A DNA stretch of 64,000 nucleotides from Siphonodentalium dalli (taxonomy: Eukaryota > Mollusca > Scaphopoda > Gadilida > Siphonodentaliidae). This document shows, piece after piece, positions 10,988 to 24,187 of the stretch. Made by a program: the position numbers and the translations under genes. Position 1 is the stretch's first letter; the number at the start of each line of letters is the position of its first letter. The notes beneath the pieces are model-generated. The model worked only from the letters and a program-made list of their open reading frames with translations. It had not been told where the DNA came from and searched no databases. The DNA lies in contig CP136066.1 of the NCBI GenBank assembly GCA_032622095.1, positions 183,494,716 through 183,558,715 of the forward strand, in the 5' to 3' direction.

Positions 10988-11400
10988 TAGTTCCAATTCG
11001 TAATAATTTGATTCCAGCAAAGCACTGAATTCCAAAATTCAGAAAAATCTACACAATACGTGAGCTCTATTTATTTGAAATATCCACATGTTCTTTTAAT
11101 TTAAATTAAAATTTGATACGTGCACCTTGCGAGACCAGACCGGCTAAAGTGACAAGAACATTAGCTCACACAGTAAGCCCGACCACGGCTTACACTCATT
11201 AGCACTAATCACATGCCTTTAGCATGTGATCCACAATGACAACGACTCAGTTGCACTCATACGTTACGCTTCAGACAAAAGTTTTGTACTATACTGCGAA
11301 ACGTCCAAAGCAAATAGTCTGCTCTAGACTAAGTACAAATACAAAGACAACACATGTGTAGCAGATAGCCGCTGGCTGCTAAACAGTAAGTCCCAAAGTA
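10988..11400. repeat. 413-bp direct repeat, copy at the LINE 5' end
   Basis: Second copy of 4074-4486 with no difference seen. It starts immediately beyond the inferred LINE 5' end and ends in CCCAAAGTA before unrelated sequence, so the two copies define the insertion to the base. Confidence 0.85.
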
Positions 11401-11458
11401 TTATTCAGGTGGATCAATACTAACATGTTTCAATATATATATCCGAATGTGCGAACAT

Positions 11459-11490
11459 ATTCGGCCGAATTCTGGTCCCTGGTCTAGACC
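11459..11490. repeat. Left copy of a 32-bp inverted pair
   Basis: Contains the palindromes ATTCGGCCGAAT and GGTCTAGACC. Its reverse complement is present at 22169-22200 with one mismatch. A related GTCTAGACCAGG occurs again nearby at ~11510. Confidence 0.7.
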
Positions 11491-11640
11491 AGGGTTTCAT
11501 GTAAACTATAGTCTAGACCAGGCCGAAACCACGGTGATCGCGATGTGTTACCCAGCTTCGAGGCTAGTAAGCTGGGATTATTGGTCAGCACTGGTCCGTA
11601 TTCTCGTCTTTTTGAAACTCAGGTTTACGTAAACCATGGT

Positions 11641-13216
11641 TTGCCTTCTTATTGTCATTCAATCCTGTGTCGGTCTGTTCATAATTCGAACCATGTGGTA
11701 ACGTACAAGTTCTGGTAACAGAAACATATGTATTTTTTGGAAGCATTTATCTTTATGTTAACCAAATAGGAATTTTGTTTTATTGATATGTCGTGTAGAG
11801 GAAATATTATAATTATATATGAACTGGACAAGATTTAATATAATCCATAATTAGGTGTGTTATAGGTAATAGTCTGCAACTGAGACCTAGTCCCCCCCTG
11901 GTCTGAGATTTTTGTATAAACCGAGACTTGATCCTGAGACGAGAATAGCGAAGTCTGGTTTCGAGAATTTATTTATGGTGCAGAACGCTAATACGGATTA
12001 TTAGTTTGATTGCAAGCCAGTCATTCGCACGGTGGTGATTAGTTTGAGCAATCACAAGCTGGCTTTTAACTGGACATTAGAAATAATCTAGTGTAACTGT
12101 TTGATATAATGTCACCTGTCATAACTGTAACAATCATGCCGGCGATTTGCTGTGGATGAGCATGTGCGACCCGGCATAACAGTGAATGGCACATCGGATT
12201 TTCGTTTTCGTCTTTCATCGCGTGGGCGGGATGCGGGGCTTTCCCGGCGTATTCATAGAATTGACGTTGGAATGCTTCTTAATGGGGAATACTCGTACCG
12301 TCCATTCACGTCGATTATTCCAGTATTTTGTCCAAGAATAATAATAATGTTTTTGAGTAATTTCATTTTAAACGTAACGCAATTTTTTTTTTTTAATTTA
12401 AAATTTAAAAAAAACAAAAAAACAAAAAACAAAACAAAAAACAAACAAAAAACCAAAACAAATCTTTTTCAATTTTAAGACATTAAAATAAAATGAAAAA
12501 TAAAAGAAAAAAAATTCAAAATATCTAAATTTATTATTCTTTTATTTACATGCATTAGCTGAGGGAAAAAATACAAGAATGGAATTTACTATCTTGTGTC
12601 CATAGAAATCTCTGAGAAATTATTATTTTAACGCAAATTTCGTTAATCGTCCTTGTTCCAATTATGTCTTACCATTTGGATTCTTGGAAATTGGAATGGT
12701 GGCAACTGAAATGATGGGCGCAATTTGTTTTAGCCAATTCTATGTTTGGGTCGAGATTTAAAAGGGTGGTTATTCGATTATTCAGGGAACAAATTGGAGA
12801 TCGTAAACCAATAAGCATATCTGGCCACATGGCTCAAAAATGTTGCGATGAAAATTTAATTGGTGTGCATGGGGAGGTCATGTAAACAATGTAGAGCCAC
12901 TTATAGACCATGTGTGGTTCCATCGGCCGTGAAACAAGTATTTTTTACTCAACTAAAAACATTTAGGGTGAGTTTACATTGCTGTATATCTTTACACAGA
13001 TCTACACGCATACTAGTGTAAATGGGTTAATATAGAAATGCACACAGAAAGAAAACGGTATTAGTTCGTGTGAGCAAAAATCGTGTCCGATATAAGTCAC
13101 GGCCAACGCAGAAGCATTGCGACAGGCAAATCTGTTTTGATTAATTGTTACTCGGGCTTGGCGAATGTGTTTTACCTTTCGTTGTCATTTCAAGCCGTGT
13201 ATTTCGGATATTGAAC
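11641..13216. other. Gene-free DNA with an A/T low-complexity block
   Basis: No supported gene. At about 12382-12530 there is a T-run followed by an A-rich stretch of AAAAC units. Either strand yields a lysine- or phenylalanine-rich ORF that is a composition artefact. Confidence 0.5.
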
Positions 13217-13257
13217 ACGGACAGGGACGCGGCGACGGGGGCTGAGGGTGTGTCTCA

Positions 13258-13755
13258 TCCCCAACTTTGGTCAAAATTTTCAACAGTTGGAAATTTCATA
13301 CCTGACACAACATTAGTTGGAATTTCCACACAAACAATAGGATCAAAATGTTCTTGTAGTTTGATTTTCAAAATTCTGTTTTTGCATAATTTCCTACTTT
13401 CGATAAACAAAATTGTGCTGGAATGGCCATCAGCTGGAAAAGTTGTGTCCTGGTCCCTCCCCCGTGGCCAGTCAAAAACTGCTAGTTAATTTAAGAAAAT
13501 AATATTGTCCTACATTTGGTCAACATTATCATTGGAATTGTTATCAGTTGGAAATTTTCCAACCTAAGTGATGGTGTCAGGTTGGATTTTTCCAACTCTA
13601 GCAAGGCTTGAGGCCAGTATAAATACTAGGATTTGGCGATTATCGTGTTCAGATTTTCAAATTTGCATTATCCCTACCCTATGGCCAATAAAAAACTGCG
13701 GATTAGTTTAAGAAAACAATATTTTACTACATTTGATCAAATAAAGGGTGTTGTA
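13258..13755. repeat. Dispersed ~0.5-kb repeat, copy 1
   Basis: Characterised by CAACTTTGGTCAAAATTTTC, GTTGGAAATTTC, GGCCAGTCAAAA, TAAGAAAA and GTTGGAAATTTTCCAACC. It realigns with 14266-14800 (direct) and 21060-21555 (inverted). A sequence CAGGGACG just upstream (~13222) resembles the CGTCCCTG seen near 15207, suggesting a DNA-transposon family, but no target duplication was found. Confidence 0.65.
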
Positions 13756-14265
13756 GGGTGGATACCCATTCCGCACATATCCAAAATGGCTACCGTTCAG
13801 ATGGTGTCAGACAGGAGACCTATATATATAGATGATCAACTGAAATCCTAAATATTGGTGGAATCTCCATCTAAAGCTATTATGGGTGCTCTCTATTTGT
13901 GTAAACTGTTGTTTGTTGTGTATTCCTATGCGATTTTCATTCTTTCTTCGAACCATTATCAAGTATTAAATACATGCGCTAAAATCGATGTTGTTTGCTG
14001 ATAGTTAATTCATTATTATGTTTGGCCTAAACTGACACGACTCGTAGGAATTGTCAATTACCAGAGTACTGATCAGCACGCGTTCACTACCAGTAATCAT
14101 GTTGTGATCACAGTAATGCGCGACACGTGACTTCGTACATATCTGTATACAGATATGCAGCAATGTAAACACACCCATACTCAAACCGCTGACATCAAAA
14201 TAGGTTATCATAATAAATAAACATAAAGGTAGGGTTGTGGCGACATGGGGGGTTGTGGGGTGCTC

Positions 14266-14800
14266 ACCCCAACTTTGATCAAAATTTTCAACAGTTGGAA
14301 ATTTCACAACAACAATAGGTTGAAAATGTTCTTGTAGTTTGATTTTCAAAGAATTTATTTGGGGGAATTTGGACCAATAGTTGCTTATTTTCCTACTTTT
14401 GGTCAAAATTTTGTACTGAAATGGTCATCAGCTTGAAATTTTCCAACCTTCGGGGGGATGTCAGGTTGGAAATAATATCCACTTCGAAAGATTGTGCCAT
14501 GGTCCCTCCCACATGGCCAGTCAAAACTTCTAGTTAATTTAAGAAAACAATATTGTCCTACATTTGGTCAACATTGTCAATGGAATTGTCATCAGTTGGA
14601 AATTTTCCAACCTAATTAAGTGGTTTAAAATTTCCAATCCTAGGAAGGCTTGAGGCTATTCTAGATGCTAGGATTTTTGCGATTTTCTTGATAATATTTC
14701 AAAATGTTCGCACACCGGTTCGAACCATGGTCGGCCCGTGGCCAATACAAAAACTGCTAATTAGTTTAAGAAAACAATATTTTACTACATTTAGTTAAAA
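14266..14800. repeat. Dispersed ~0.5-kb repeat, copy 2
   Basis: Direct, diverged copy of 13258-13755, with the same order of motifs down to GCTAATTAGTTTAAGAAAAC. A partial third copy continues at about 14800-14940. Confidence 0.65.
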
Positions 14801-15000
14801 TTGTGGACCGAAATGATCATCAGGGGAATTTCCCACCTAAGGGAAAGAATGAGGTTTGAAATTTTCAATACTAGGAAAGCTTGACGCCAGTCTAGATGCT
14901 AGGATTTTGTGATATTCTTGTTTAGTTTCCAAACTTTTCTCACACCATGGTCTGCCCAGTGTGTCGTGGTCGCTTGGCCGTATCCTCGCTCGCTTGCCCG

Positions 15001-16959
15001 TATCCTCGCGCATTTGTCTGGAGTTAGATAACTAGATTTTCAGGTTCAAATATCTGAATGTTCTCATACCCTGATATATAGAACAATGGTTTATAAATAT
15101 ATACACTGTAGGCCATTAGTGTATTTGGTCTGATTTGAGGGGGTGCAGTTGGAATTCTCCAATGTGTTCACCCCAGCTGAGACCCTATAGCCATCTAGCC
15201 ACGTCCCTGCATAAAGGATTGAAAACTGTGTGGCATATATGGCCGGATAGTAGCTTTGTTTTGGCTTATAAGTCCAATATTGAACCATTCGCGTGGACTT
15301 CACCACTACAGTATATTTGTGATTGCCACAAGCAAAATGGCTATTATAATATAGTCAGTTAGTGGCTAAGCACGAGCCTGACAATGCACTTCACTACCTG
15401 AGAAAAGTATGACACTTTACTTCTTTAATTCCATATCTGGTAGTCAATGAAAGTCCCACATATGAATATTGATATTCAATATAGTAGTCATATTTTGGGG
15501 GGAATCTGCGATTGGGAGTTCAGTGAACACCTACCTATCAATTTTATCTCGATACCTCCCCCCCCCCCACACCGGAAGGATTCTCTCGGGAGAGCATTAG
15601 TGTGGCAACAGCGGTTCGGGGAATGGCATCGGCATTCACCAGCTGAACAATCCCAACCTACAGGTGGGACTGTAAATCGAATGGGCAGGAATTCGAGATT
15701 TCGGTCTGGTTCAAAAGACCAAATGGAAAATTTTAAGCTGACACCTGCATGCACTCTATCCACGTTCCTGTAAGATTTTATGTCAGGCGGAATTTTTTTG
15801 GGGAGGGATACAATAATGAAACGTAATTTTTGGGGCGTTGTGGTCCCCTCCCTCTGAATTGCAACCACATCAATTTAATTACTCTTCATCACTAAAGAAA
15901 GTTAGCTCCCACAGGACAAATTCATGTGGGTTCCAGTTCCGACCATGGAGTTCAATACTTCAACTTCGATGTGCATGGTCACGACTCGGAACACAATTCA
16001 AGCGACCATGATCCTGGTTTGGGGCTGTGTTTACACGCGTGTGATGAATTGGGATTTGACCCAGATGCAAAATAAGATGTCGGTGTAAATGTATTAAAAG
16101 TAACGGGGAACTGAACTCGGGATGCGAGGTCGCGTTCATGTATATACTCAGGACTGTTTGCCCTGATATGTCCGAGTTATTATCATTTAAAGTACTAGAA
16201 TAATTAAGTTAGCTGATATTGGCATCATATGGATAATTTTATCTCTAATAATACTCTATGATTGGTCCAGTTTATAATTTATATTCTCCAACCAGGTAAT
16301 TTCCAACTGCATCCCTTGAATCCATGCAGATAGGAAATACAAAATTCACCCAACAGTGTCTATAGTCCATGAAATTCCATTTGTTACTCCGGATCGAATT
16401 TCGTTCCAGCTGGTAGGGCAGCTTTTCGAACTGTTGAAAATGCCATACCTGTCCCATCTTAATGTTTAAAATTTTGTAACTGACGGTCATTTTAGTGCAA
16501 ATATTTGAACAAAAGAAGTTTGCTTTGAGAAAAATCACACATTGCTTGTAGAATCTTACAATCAGAAAATAATTCAACCTACATGTATGTATTTATCTGA
16601 GTTGAAAATGTTTGCCTAAGTTAGTGGTGGTGAGGTTCCACCACCAGCACCTACACATCCATGTCAATATAATGATATGCGCGCATGCATTGCGCAATTA
16701 AAAATAAAAATAGCATAAATCATTCGCAGAATGGTTCAAATGGCAGAATTGTTTGTGATCACACAATAATTGGTGTGGTCACTATACGACTAAATGTCTC
16801 AGCTCATTTAAATGGGCAGCGCGGCTTTGAATTTTCATCGTTGAAAATTTCATCGCGACCGTATAAACCCAACCTCGGTGAACGTCTTTGTTAAGCACGC
16901 AATTTTAGTGTTGATTACTTTGTAACACTACTGCAAGCAATGTTCATCAAAAACTCTGT
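15001..16959. other. Non-coding repeat-like DNA
   Basis: No supported gene. It contains a C11 run (15558-15568), fragments ending GCCACGTCCCTG (~15200) and CCACGTTCCTG (~15760), and a small hairpin TGGTGGTG/CACCACCA near 16625-16646. Confidence 0.4.
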
Positions 16960-17460
16960 AAATGTGCATTAAAATGTCATTATTTCATTAAAACACCTCA
17001 TTAATTCGTGTTTGTGGTGTATTTAATGAAACCATTAAATGGTACTTAATTTATTAAAAAGTAATAACCTTTTAATGACATTGGTCATTAAAATCTCTAG
17101 CGATTGAATGTTTGTGGTTTAATGGTCATTAAAAACACATCAATTTTTGTATTATACAGAAATTAATTACATCAAAGCATCATCAAATTCATCTCATCTC
17201 AATTTAATGAACAAGGTATGTTAATTAATTGCATTAATTATCTTTTCTCAAAATTTCAGAATCATTAAAGCCTAACTCATACCGATTAATACAACAATAA
17301 GAACATTAATATTTATTGTGCAAGATTGTGAATTAATTTTTTTAATTTAATGGTCTAAACGCTCTATTAATTATCATATCTAATGATTTAAGACCCATTT
17401 ATAATTAATGGACTCAAATATATTATATTATTAAAGTATGACTAAAGTCACCCTCTTCCT
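16960..17460. repeat. TTAATG/CATTAA-rich block
   Basis: Well over a dozen TTAA cores, mostly as CATTAA or TTAATG on both strands, irregularly spaced. It is not a clean tandem repeat. It could be a degenerate satellite or a dense cluster of homeodomain-like TAAT sites. Confidence 0.5.
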
Positions 17461-17712
17461 ACATAACACAAATAATATATTTAAAAATAGAACTTTCAAT
17501 GGTTGCTAGCTAGCTTTATTAATTTGTTTTAATTTATAATACAGACTTATTACGTCACATGTTTGAATCATTTTATATGAAACAATGAATATTTCTTAGT
17601 TAACTTCACTAATTCGGTAAATTAAATAAATAAATTAGTATTGTGTCACGAGAGCTCCGAAGACATACATGAAAGGTAGTGTAAACACAAAAACACGAAA
17701 CAACAGACACCT

Positions 17713-17890
17713 CTGCAGACACGAATTACACCTTTCCCAATACAAAAAGCTTTGCGCACAAAAAAATAGTTCATAGCTGGAGCCAGCCTATTGGTCTATC
17801 TGCACACCCCTGCAGTCACGAATTATACCTTTCCCAATAGATAAAGCTTTGCACACAAAAAAATAGTGCATAGCTTGAGCCAGCATCCTC
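17713..17890. repeat. Tandem duplication, ~97-bp unit
   Basis: Two diverged copies share CACGAATTACACCTTTCCC (ATTATACC in the second), AAAGCTTTG and CACAAAAAAATAGT. Confidence 0.75.
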
Positions 17891-19184
17891 CAGGCGAGAA
17901 GCAGAACCCCTACTGTGATATCACCGTCTTAATCGGTTTTTAACGGCTGCCGGGAACACTTGTAAATACATATGTTGCAAATTAACCTTCCTTTTCCAGC
18001 TGCATGCTTTGTAATATGCATAAGGGCTTATGAGAACCCATACATTTGTAACATAATAAATCATTTTGTCTCTAAAATAAAAATAAGAAGAACTTTGGTG
18101 TGTGCTTTTGCCTCACCCATTTATGCACAAACGCCAATTACCCTAAAGCCACCAACAATCTTGGCGGTGCCTATCTATTTCAATGAGCTATGTGATATTA
18201 TTACTGATATATGGTTTAGAGCCAATACAACTGTGCAGGCAGTCATATGTATACGGAGCCGACACTCCAATATATCGCAATATAATTGTATTTTATCAGC
18301 CTTAAAGGTCCCAGCTCCGGTTAGTCTTACCACAGATATTATATAATAGTATCTCTGGTCTTACTGTCCCAGCAGACCATATAGGTGTGAAAATCCGTTA
18401 ATGAGTATTAGTGGGGCAATGGGTAAAATATGTAAGCCAAATTAGCACCCATGATGGGCCATTTCAGCGGCTTTTGGTGATCGTGACATAGCATAACCAC
18501 AGGTACTGCTGGCTGTTTGAATAATTTGTCAATCGTGTGCGTATTTTCCTTCCATATCACAAACTAACAAAAGTTTTCATCACATCCCCAATAATCAAGC
18601 TCTCTACTGTTCTACTGGTTTTTGTGACACACAACACTACAATCTGTGTCACTTTATATTGTTGTCCTAGCAACGCAATATTATATGCGACAATATAAAC
18701 AGAGCTGTATCTAACGTCGCTATTTGACCCGCTTTTTCACTCGTATTCTGTTTAACCCTCCAACTCCCGTTGAAACCGAATTTGTTTACGACATATTGCT
18801 ACTCACTTTTGTCACATGAATGAACCAAACGCATCATTTGCGAGGGGAATGAGGCCGTCATACGGACGCTGAGCCGTACTAACGGAAACCCTGCTTATAT
18901 ATAATTATGCACATTGGTACACATGTAACCTCTATGAAGAAGCTATTGGTGATGAATTCCACTTCGTGGTTGAACTTAGAACTAAATATATACCGTAATA
19001 TTATTGGAACCCACCGATAAGAGAAAAGTTTTACAAGCTTATGACTGTCCAAAATATACCTATTTTAACACGACTGTGTGTGTTTATAAAGCTTGCATTA
19101 AAAACATTGGAAACCTGATAGTAAACTAATATAAAACTTATTTTAATCATTACTTTGCAATAATGCTTAAATATACGGGAGGCC
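17891..19184. other. No gene seen
   Basis: A 124-codon open frame at 17972-18346 has no recognisable features. Otherwise unremarkable AT-rich sequence. Confidence 0.35.
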
Positions 19185-19677
19185 TTGGCGGTTGGTATGC
19201 TGTTCCGGTTCCGTCAAAAACCGTCATAAACAGAAGTAAAAGTAAGACTTTGTTCTTATGTAAATCATAAATATGGCATAAACAGTATGTTATTGTAAAC
19301 TTTTCCCCTTTGTTATGTAAACAAAAGCAAAAAAAAGTTACTTTTCTTGGCTTTTGTTTAGATCCGCATATGGTAAACATAAAGAGCGTTATTTGTTACT
19401 GATTTCCTCATATGTAAATAATAAAGAGCGTTTCTATAATTTGTGTGTAATTAACCAATACAATTACGCTGTGTTATGTAAATAGAAGCACAACTTCTGT
19501 AACACGAGCGGTCTCCTGTTTAAGTACACAATCGCACGTCTTGACTACAATACACTATTTACGCGCTTATTATGTTTGGCATATGAACAAAACTATGCAT
19601 ATTTTAATATTCCTTCTGTTGATGGCTATTTGAACAAATATCAATATTTCTGCCACGAACGCCACCCGTGCCTTTAA
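19185..19677 (+). mobile_element. ~490-bp mobile unit, diverged copy 1
   Basis: Begins TTGGCGGTTGGTA and ends CGTGCCTTTAA. Its interior aligns along its full length with the reverse complements of 26858-27343 and 53092-53575, including GTCAAAAACCG, TATGTAAACAAAAGC and two boxes TAAAGAGCGTT (19381 and 19423). It has no ORF, no obvious TIR and no clear target duplication, so the class is unknown. The same box lies near both FEN-like transposon genes, hinting that those elements could mobilise it. Confidence 0.7.
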
Positions 19678-20048
19678 ACTTTGTTCGCTCTATGACTGAG
19701 CAACATCAGGGCAATTTGTAAATTCGTGTAAATACTTCTTTGTATAAATGCATATCTTCACACTATCGGTACTTACCGAAGGTTATGTGTGCATTTTTTG
19801 GTCTATTTGTATGCACACAGTTGTGTTGTATGTTGTCATTTTTCATGTATATTGTTTATCATGGTGTCATGTTCCATATTAATTTATGGCTGATTTGTTA
19901 ATAAATGCTATCAAATAGGCTAATTTCACATGCCGGTCTGCTGCCAAGACATGCCGAACTTACTTCATTACATTTCTAAACAAATTAATTTGTCGTTCGG
20001 GAATATTCTCCATAACAGTTCGGGAACCACAATTTTAGTCAAACGGCC

Positions 20049-20215
20049 TTTTTCTTAACAAAGTCCTTTTACTATAAGAAGACGCTAATGTCTGTATCGG
20101 GTGCGCATTCAGTGTGTTGTTTAGTGTATCACATCTTAAACATAATAAAACTTACTTTTTCTCAACAAATTCATTTTACTATAAGATAACAGGTGTCTGT
20201 ATCGGCTGCAAATTA
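20049..20215. repeat. Tandem duplication, ~107-bp unit
   Basis: Two diverged units share CTTTTTCT.AACAAA, TTTTACTATAAGA and GTCTGTATCGG. Confidence 0.6.
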
Positions 20216-20329
20216 AATACATTGCATCCTTCATTTTTATTTACCACGCACTATTATGCTGCCACATGTATTAAATGAACAAATCTAAAAAATACTTTTT
20301 CTCCGTCATTTCACACCGTTAAGGATGGC

Positions 20330-20465
20330 AACCGGTCAAAACGCCACAATGTCACAACGCCACATTTTCATTTGGTCCGAACGCCATATTTTGGTACGAA
20401 ACGCCACTATTTTTTAGTCCAAACTCCACCTAATTTTGGTCAAAAAGCCACATTGGTTTTATAAG
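20330..20465. repeat. Degenerate minisatellite with AACGCCAC core
   Basis: Five or six units of roughly 20-28 bp with pattern AACGCCAC-(AT-rich)-TTTGGTC. Confidence 0.65.
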
Positions 20466-20844
20466 CTTTCATGTTTGTTAAAATCAAATTTTTGCGGATG
20501 TTCATATTACGTAACGTATACTTTAGTTTGATGCCTTGGGTATCAGGATTATATGTGGCTTAATATTTCATAATACTCACAAATGCATGTGTTATATAGT
20601 ATAAACATGGAAGTGATGCGTTCAGTAATCATTCCCTGCGTGGTAATATTACCATTCACACATATCACCATTGCTGTTCCCACACATGGAGATGCCAACA
20701 AGTTTCAAGATAACTTTACGCCTTATATGTTCCAGAAACGTGGCTAGAGGATCTCCGTTCTGTAGATTTTGTAAATTTCAAACTGCAACCACCCATTAAA
20801 CCAGGCCAAAAATTACAATACAAGTTTACATAATCCCATTTGCA

Positions 20845-20867
20845 CCCCCCCCCCCCCCCCCCCCCCC
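20845..20867. repeat. Poly(C) run, 23 C
   Basis: Uninterrupted C23. One of five C runs of 11-26 nt in the window; could form G-quadruplex or i-motif structures. Confidence 0.9.
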
Positions 20868-21059
20868 GTTGGGCTTTTGATATTTGTTTCACTGTTCACT
20901 CACAAACCTGGATGGTAGCCTGGGCGATCCACGGTTCTGCCATATATGATAACATTTAGAGATCTGATCTGACAATTGCAGAAATCTAAACAATTTGTGG
21001 TCTAAACCACAAAGTAAATCACGTGGCCACAGGCTAGGGACCAGGCATGGTCAGAATAT

Positions 21060-21555
21060 TTACTAATATGAACAAGAAAAACGCAAAATCCTAACGTTCG
21101 ACTGACCTCAAGGTTTCCAAGGGATGGAAATTTCTAACCTGACACCCCTGTTAATTAAGGTTAGAAAATTTCCAACTGATGGCCATTTCCTTCCAAAAGT
21201 TTGACCAAGAGTGTGAACTATTGTTTTCTTAATATTAAATAGCAGTTTTGACTGGTGACGTGGTGTGGGGGGGGGGCGAGGGAACTGGACAAAAGCCGTC
21301 CATAGTTTTTCAAAGGCTAATTTCAACTGATGGCCATTTTAGATAAAATTTGTTTTACCAACAGTAGGATAATATGCAAATGTTGGGCTAAAACAATAAA
21401 TTTACAATAATGAATTTTTGGAAAATCAAATTAGAACTTTTTCAAACTATTGTTGGTGTCAAATTTCCAATTAATGTTTTGACAGGTATGAAATTTCCAA
21501 CTGTTGAAAATTTTGACCAAAGTTTGGGGGTGATACACCCCAAACCCCAAACCCT
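21060..21555. repeat. Dispersed ~0.5-kb repeat, inverted copy
   Basis: The reverse complement aligns with 13258-13755 from CAAACTTTGGTCAAAATTTT to TTAGGATTTTGCG. It includes a G10 run near 21267. Confidence 0.65.
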
Positions 21556-22168
21556 GCATAGGGGCCCCGATAACATGATCCTAAAGTTTGTGGCTTTTGA
21601 TATATTTCCTCTCGTGGCATTGTTTCAGACTAACTCAATTATTTTTTCAGAAACATTGAATTATCTATGGCGACGACCATGGACATGGCAACAATGAACG
21701 TGGCTGTGGTTCCCCTTTCGGCACATGAAATTTCCAGTTCACCATATATTCCATTTATACATTCTTTTGGTTGGAGCTTTCCAACTGGTGGCGGCCAATG
21801 TTGGTCAGAATTTTCAACAATTGGAAATTATTGTACCAATGAAGTTTCCCATGAAAAGTTAGAAATTTTGGTCTGCATAGGATGGAGCGCATTGGAAATA
21901 TGGACAAAACCTCCCCACCATCCACACGGAGACACTCTAGTCACATCCCTGTAAAGACGACACACCTCACGTGTTCGGTGATAACCCGTTATATTAATGC
22001 TCAACTATTCGCGACGTGAACACAATCATATTGTTCGAGCACCAAGCGTGCCTTTGTCCATCGATACACCGATCGTCGTTGATTGAACAATAATCCGCCT
22101 AATCTAAATCGAGACCAGGTGGTTTCGCGAGACCAGGTCCAGACATGGAACACCGTGATTATTATGGT

Positions 22169-22200
22169 GGTCTAGACCAGGGACAAGAATTCGGCCGAAT
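22169..22200. repeat. Right copy of a 32-bp inverted pair
   Basis: Inverted partner of 11459-11490 (31 of 32 bases). Downstream similarity decays, so it could be the TIR of a large element or two copies of a short repeat. Confidence 0.65.
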
Positions 22201-24187
22201 GAATTTAATACCGGTAACAATTGAATTTGATTTATTATTATTGACGGAACTTCGGAAGTAAAATATAAGTTGAACGTTCTCCGTATAGCAATTAACACAA
22301 ATGTCGAGTTTCCACCGCATAAATGCACATTGGATGACAGGAAATAAAATCCTGATGAAAAACAAAATATTCCGACCACTTTTGTCGCACTGGTAAAGAT
22401 AATTACTAGGTCACTGAAGCGACTCGCCCAGACACCGCATTCCATTTATAAGCAGGTCAGCACGTGCTGACCTAATTACACGACCTTGACACAAGTGAGG
22501 CTAGCTACCCGGTATGCCCAAAGACCAATAAAGAGGGACATGAGTTAAATTGCCATTGACCTGGTGGTCCGATGACCCGAATATATTAATATAATTTAAA
22601 ATATACCATGCCAAATCGTAATTATCACAGATATATTGCTGACCAAAAATATTATTGCATGCCCTATGTATTATATGACCTATATGCCGTATATGGATCA
22701 TTACATTATATGAAATGATTGCTTCTAAAAGTTAGTTGAAACCTGTAAAACACGTAAAATTTAAGCTTAATGTAATATGTTCTCCTGTGAATGAGAGGTG
22801 TAAGGCGAGTAAGACAGTGAGTAACATTTCCACCGGAAGTATGTTTCTTCCGGAACCCTTTCCGTTTAAACAATTCCCGGATTTCACGACTATATGTCGA
22901 CATTCGGAAAGCGAAACAAGCCAATTAGTTTAAACATATTTTATTTTAACCAATATAATGTACAAAATTCACGGTATGATGATGAGAGATATTGATGGTT
23001 ATAATGGGATTTGGCAGTAAGCATAATGCTTATCTTAAGCCATCTCCTACACGTATGAAATAATGAATGGTGACCGTTTCATACAGACAAAACTAGAATG
23101 TACATTTCGATGTATATGAATGTATACAGCTCAAGAAATTACTTACTGTTATTGTTAATTATAATGTGTCTGATATTATAATGTGTCTGATAGCCCCCCC
23201 CCCCCCCCTCAATCGTAGCAGGTTTTGGCAGGGTACTTTTGGGATTTGATGTTACACTTAGTTTAATTTTGATTTTAATGCGTTTTTAATTTGTTCCATA
23301 CGTAGCCGAAGGTCGTATACATCAGGTCTGTGCATAATATGGCTTGAATCTGCCAGTTAGTTCTATAAACAAGCCAATTGTTCTCCCTTCCAAGCAATAA
23401 ACTTGGGTTACAACTATACTTATTCAAGCTGCATAGCTTTTTGTTACAATTTGGCTCAAATTTGCCGACGTTGTGTTAACCCTATTCCACATTTATGTTC
23501 AAAAACATAATTCGACTGGACAGAACGTTATTTCGTTTGCGTAGCGTTGGCCTTTTATTTCCAGCGCCACCTTTTGCAAATGTTGCCAAACAATCATGCA
23601 AGTACCGAGTATTCAAGCTCAATCAAGCAACTATTAGCTTCCGGTTATATCGTGACGTGAGCCTTCTAGCTTGCTCCTTTTGTCAAACAATCATGCAATT
23701 ACCGAGTATTCAAGCTCAATTGAGCAACTATGGCACCGGTCATCGAAACCAGTTGGCTCAAAAAATCCGTTTTATTAAACGAACCGAAATAACATCACCC
23801 GTGTGATCGGTGTAACGTTTAGCGCATTAAACGCGGCTACGAAACACTACATTCGGTCTTCCGCAACCTTAGCCGTTCCATCGGCAAATTTCCACATTTA
23901 ATATTCAAAAACATAATTCAGGTCCGAATGGGTTTCATTGTTACTGGGATGATAGCTGATATACTTGGCTAGTTCAGGTATATAAAATATTCCACAAATT
24001 ATGACCTCATTACAAAATGGCCGCCAAAATGGCTGCCAATATCTTTAACATAGAAATCTGGTCGTTGCAGTTTGAGTAATACGCACGCCCTGCATCAGAA
24101 GTTGACTTTTTTGTTGACGTTGCCTTCTTTGTCATTATTATATGAACAAAGAATAATATGTAAGTTCGTTACCCCCACACACTGGGT
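22201..24187. other. No gene seen; short repeats only
   Basis: Contains C15 at 23194-23208, a ~97-bp tandem duplication at about 23585-23745 (shared CAAACAATCATGCAA and CCGAGTATTCAAGCTCAAT), and TTCAAAAACATAATTC near 23499 and again near 23907. AT-rich, without a conserved frame. Confidence 0.45.

Noticed and set aside
4074-11400. 413-bp repeats as LTRs of a retrotransposon
   Set aside because: No TG...CA ends, primer-binding site, polypurine tract, gag or integrase; the interior is a clear LINE with its own tail at the junction.
15488-15868. 126-codon minus-strand frame
   Set aside because: Spans a poly(C) run giving a glycine tract and overlaps repeat fragments; no family resemblance.
17972-18346. 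124-codon open frame
   Set aside because: No recognisable domain, no start context or neighbouring exons; expected by chance in AT-rich DNA.
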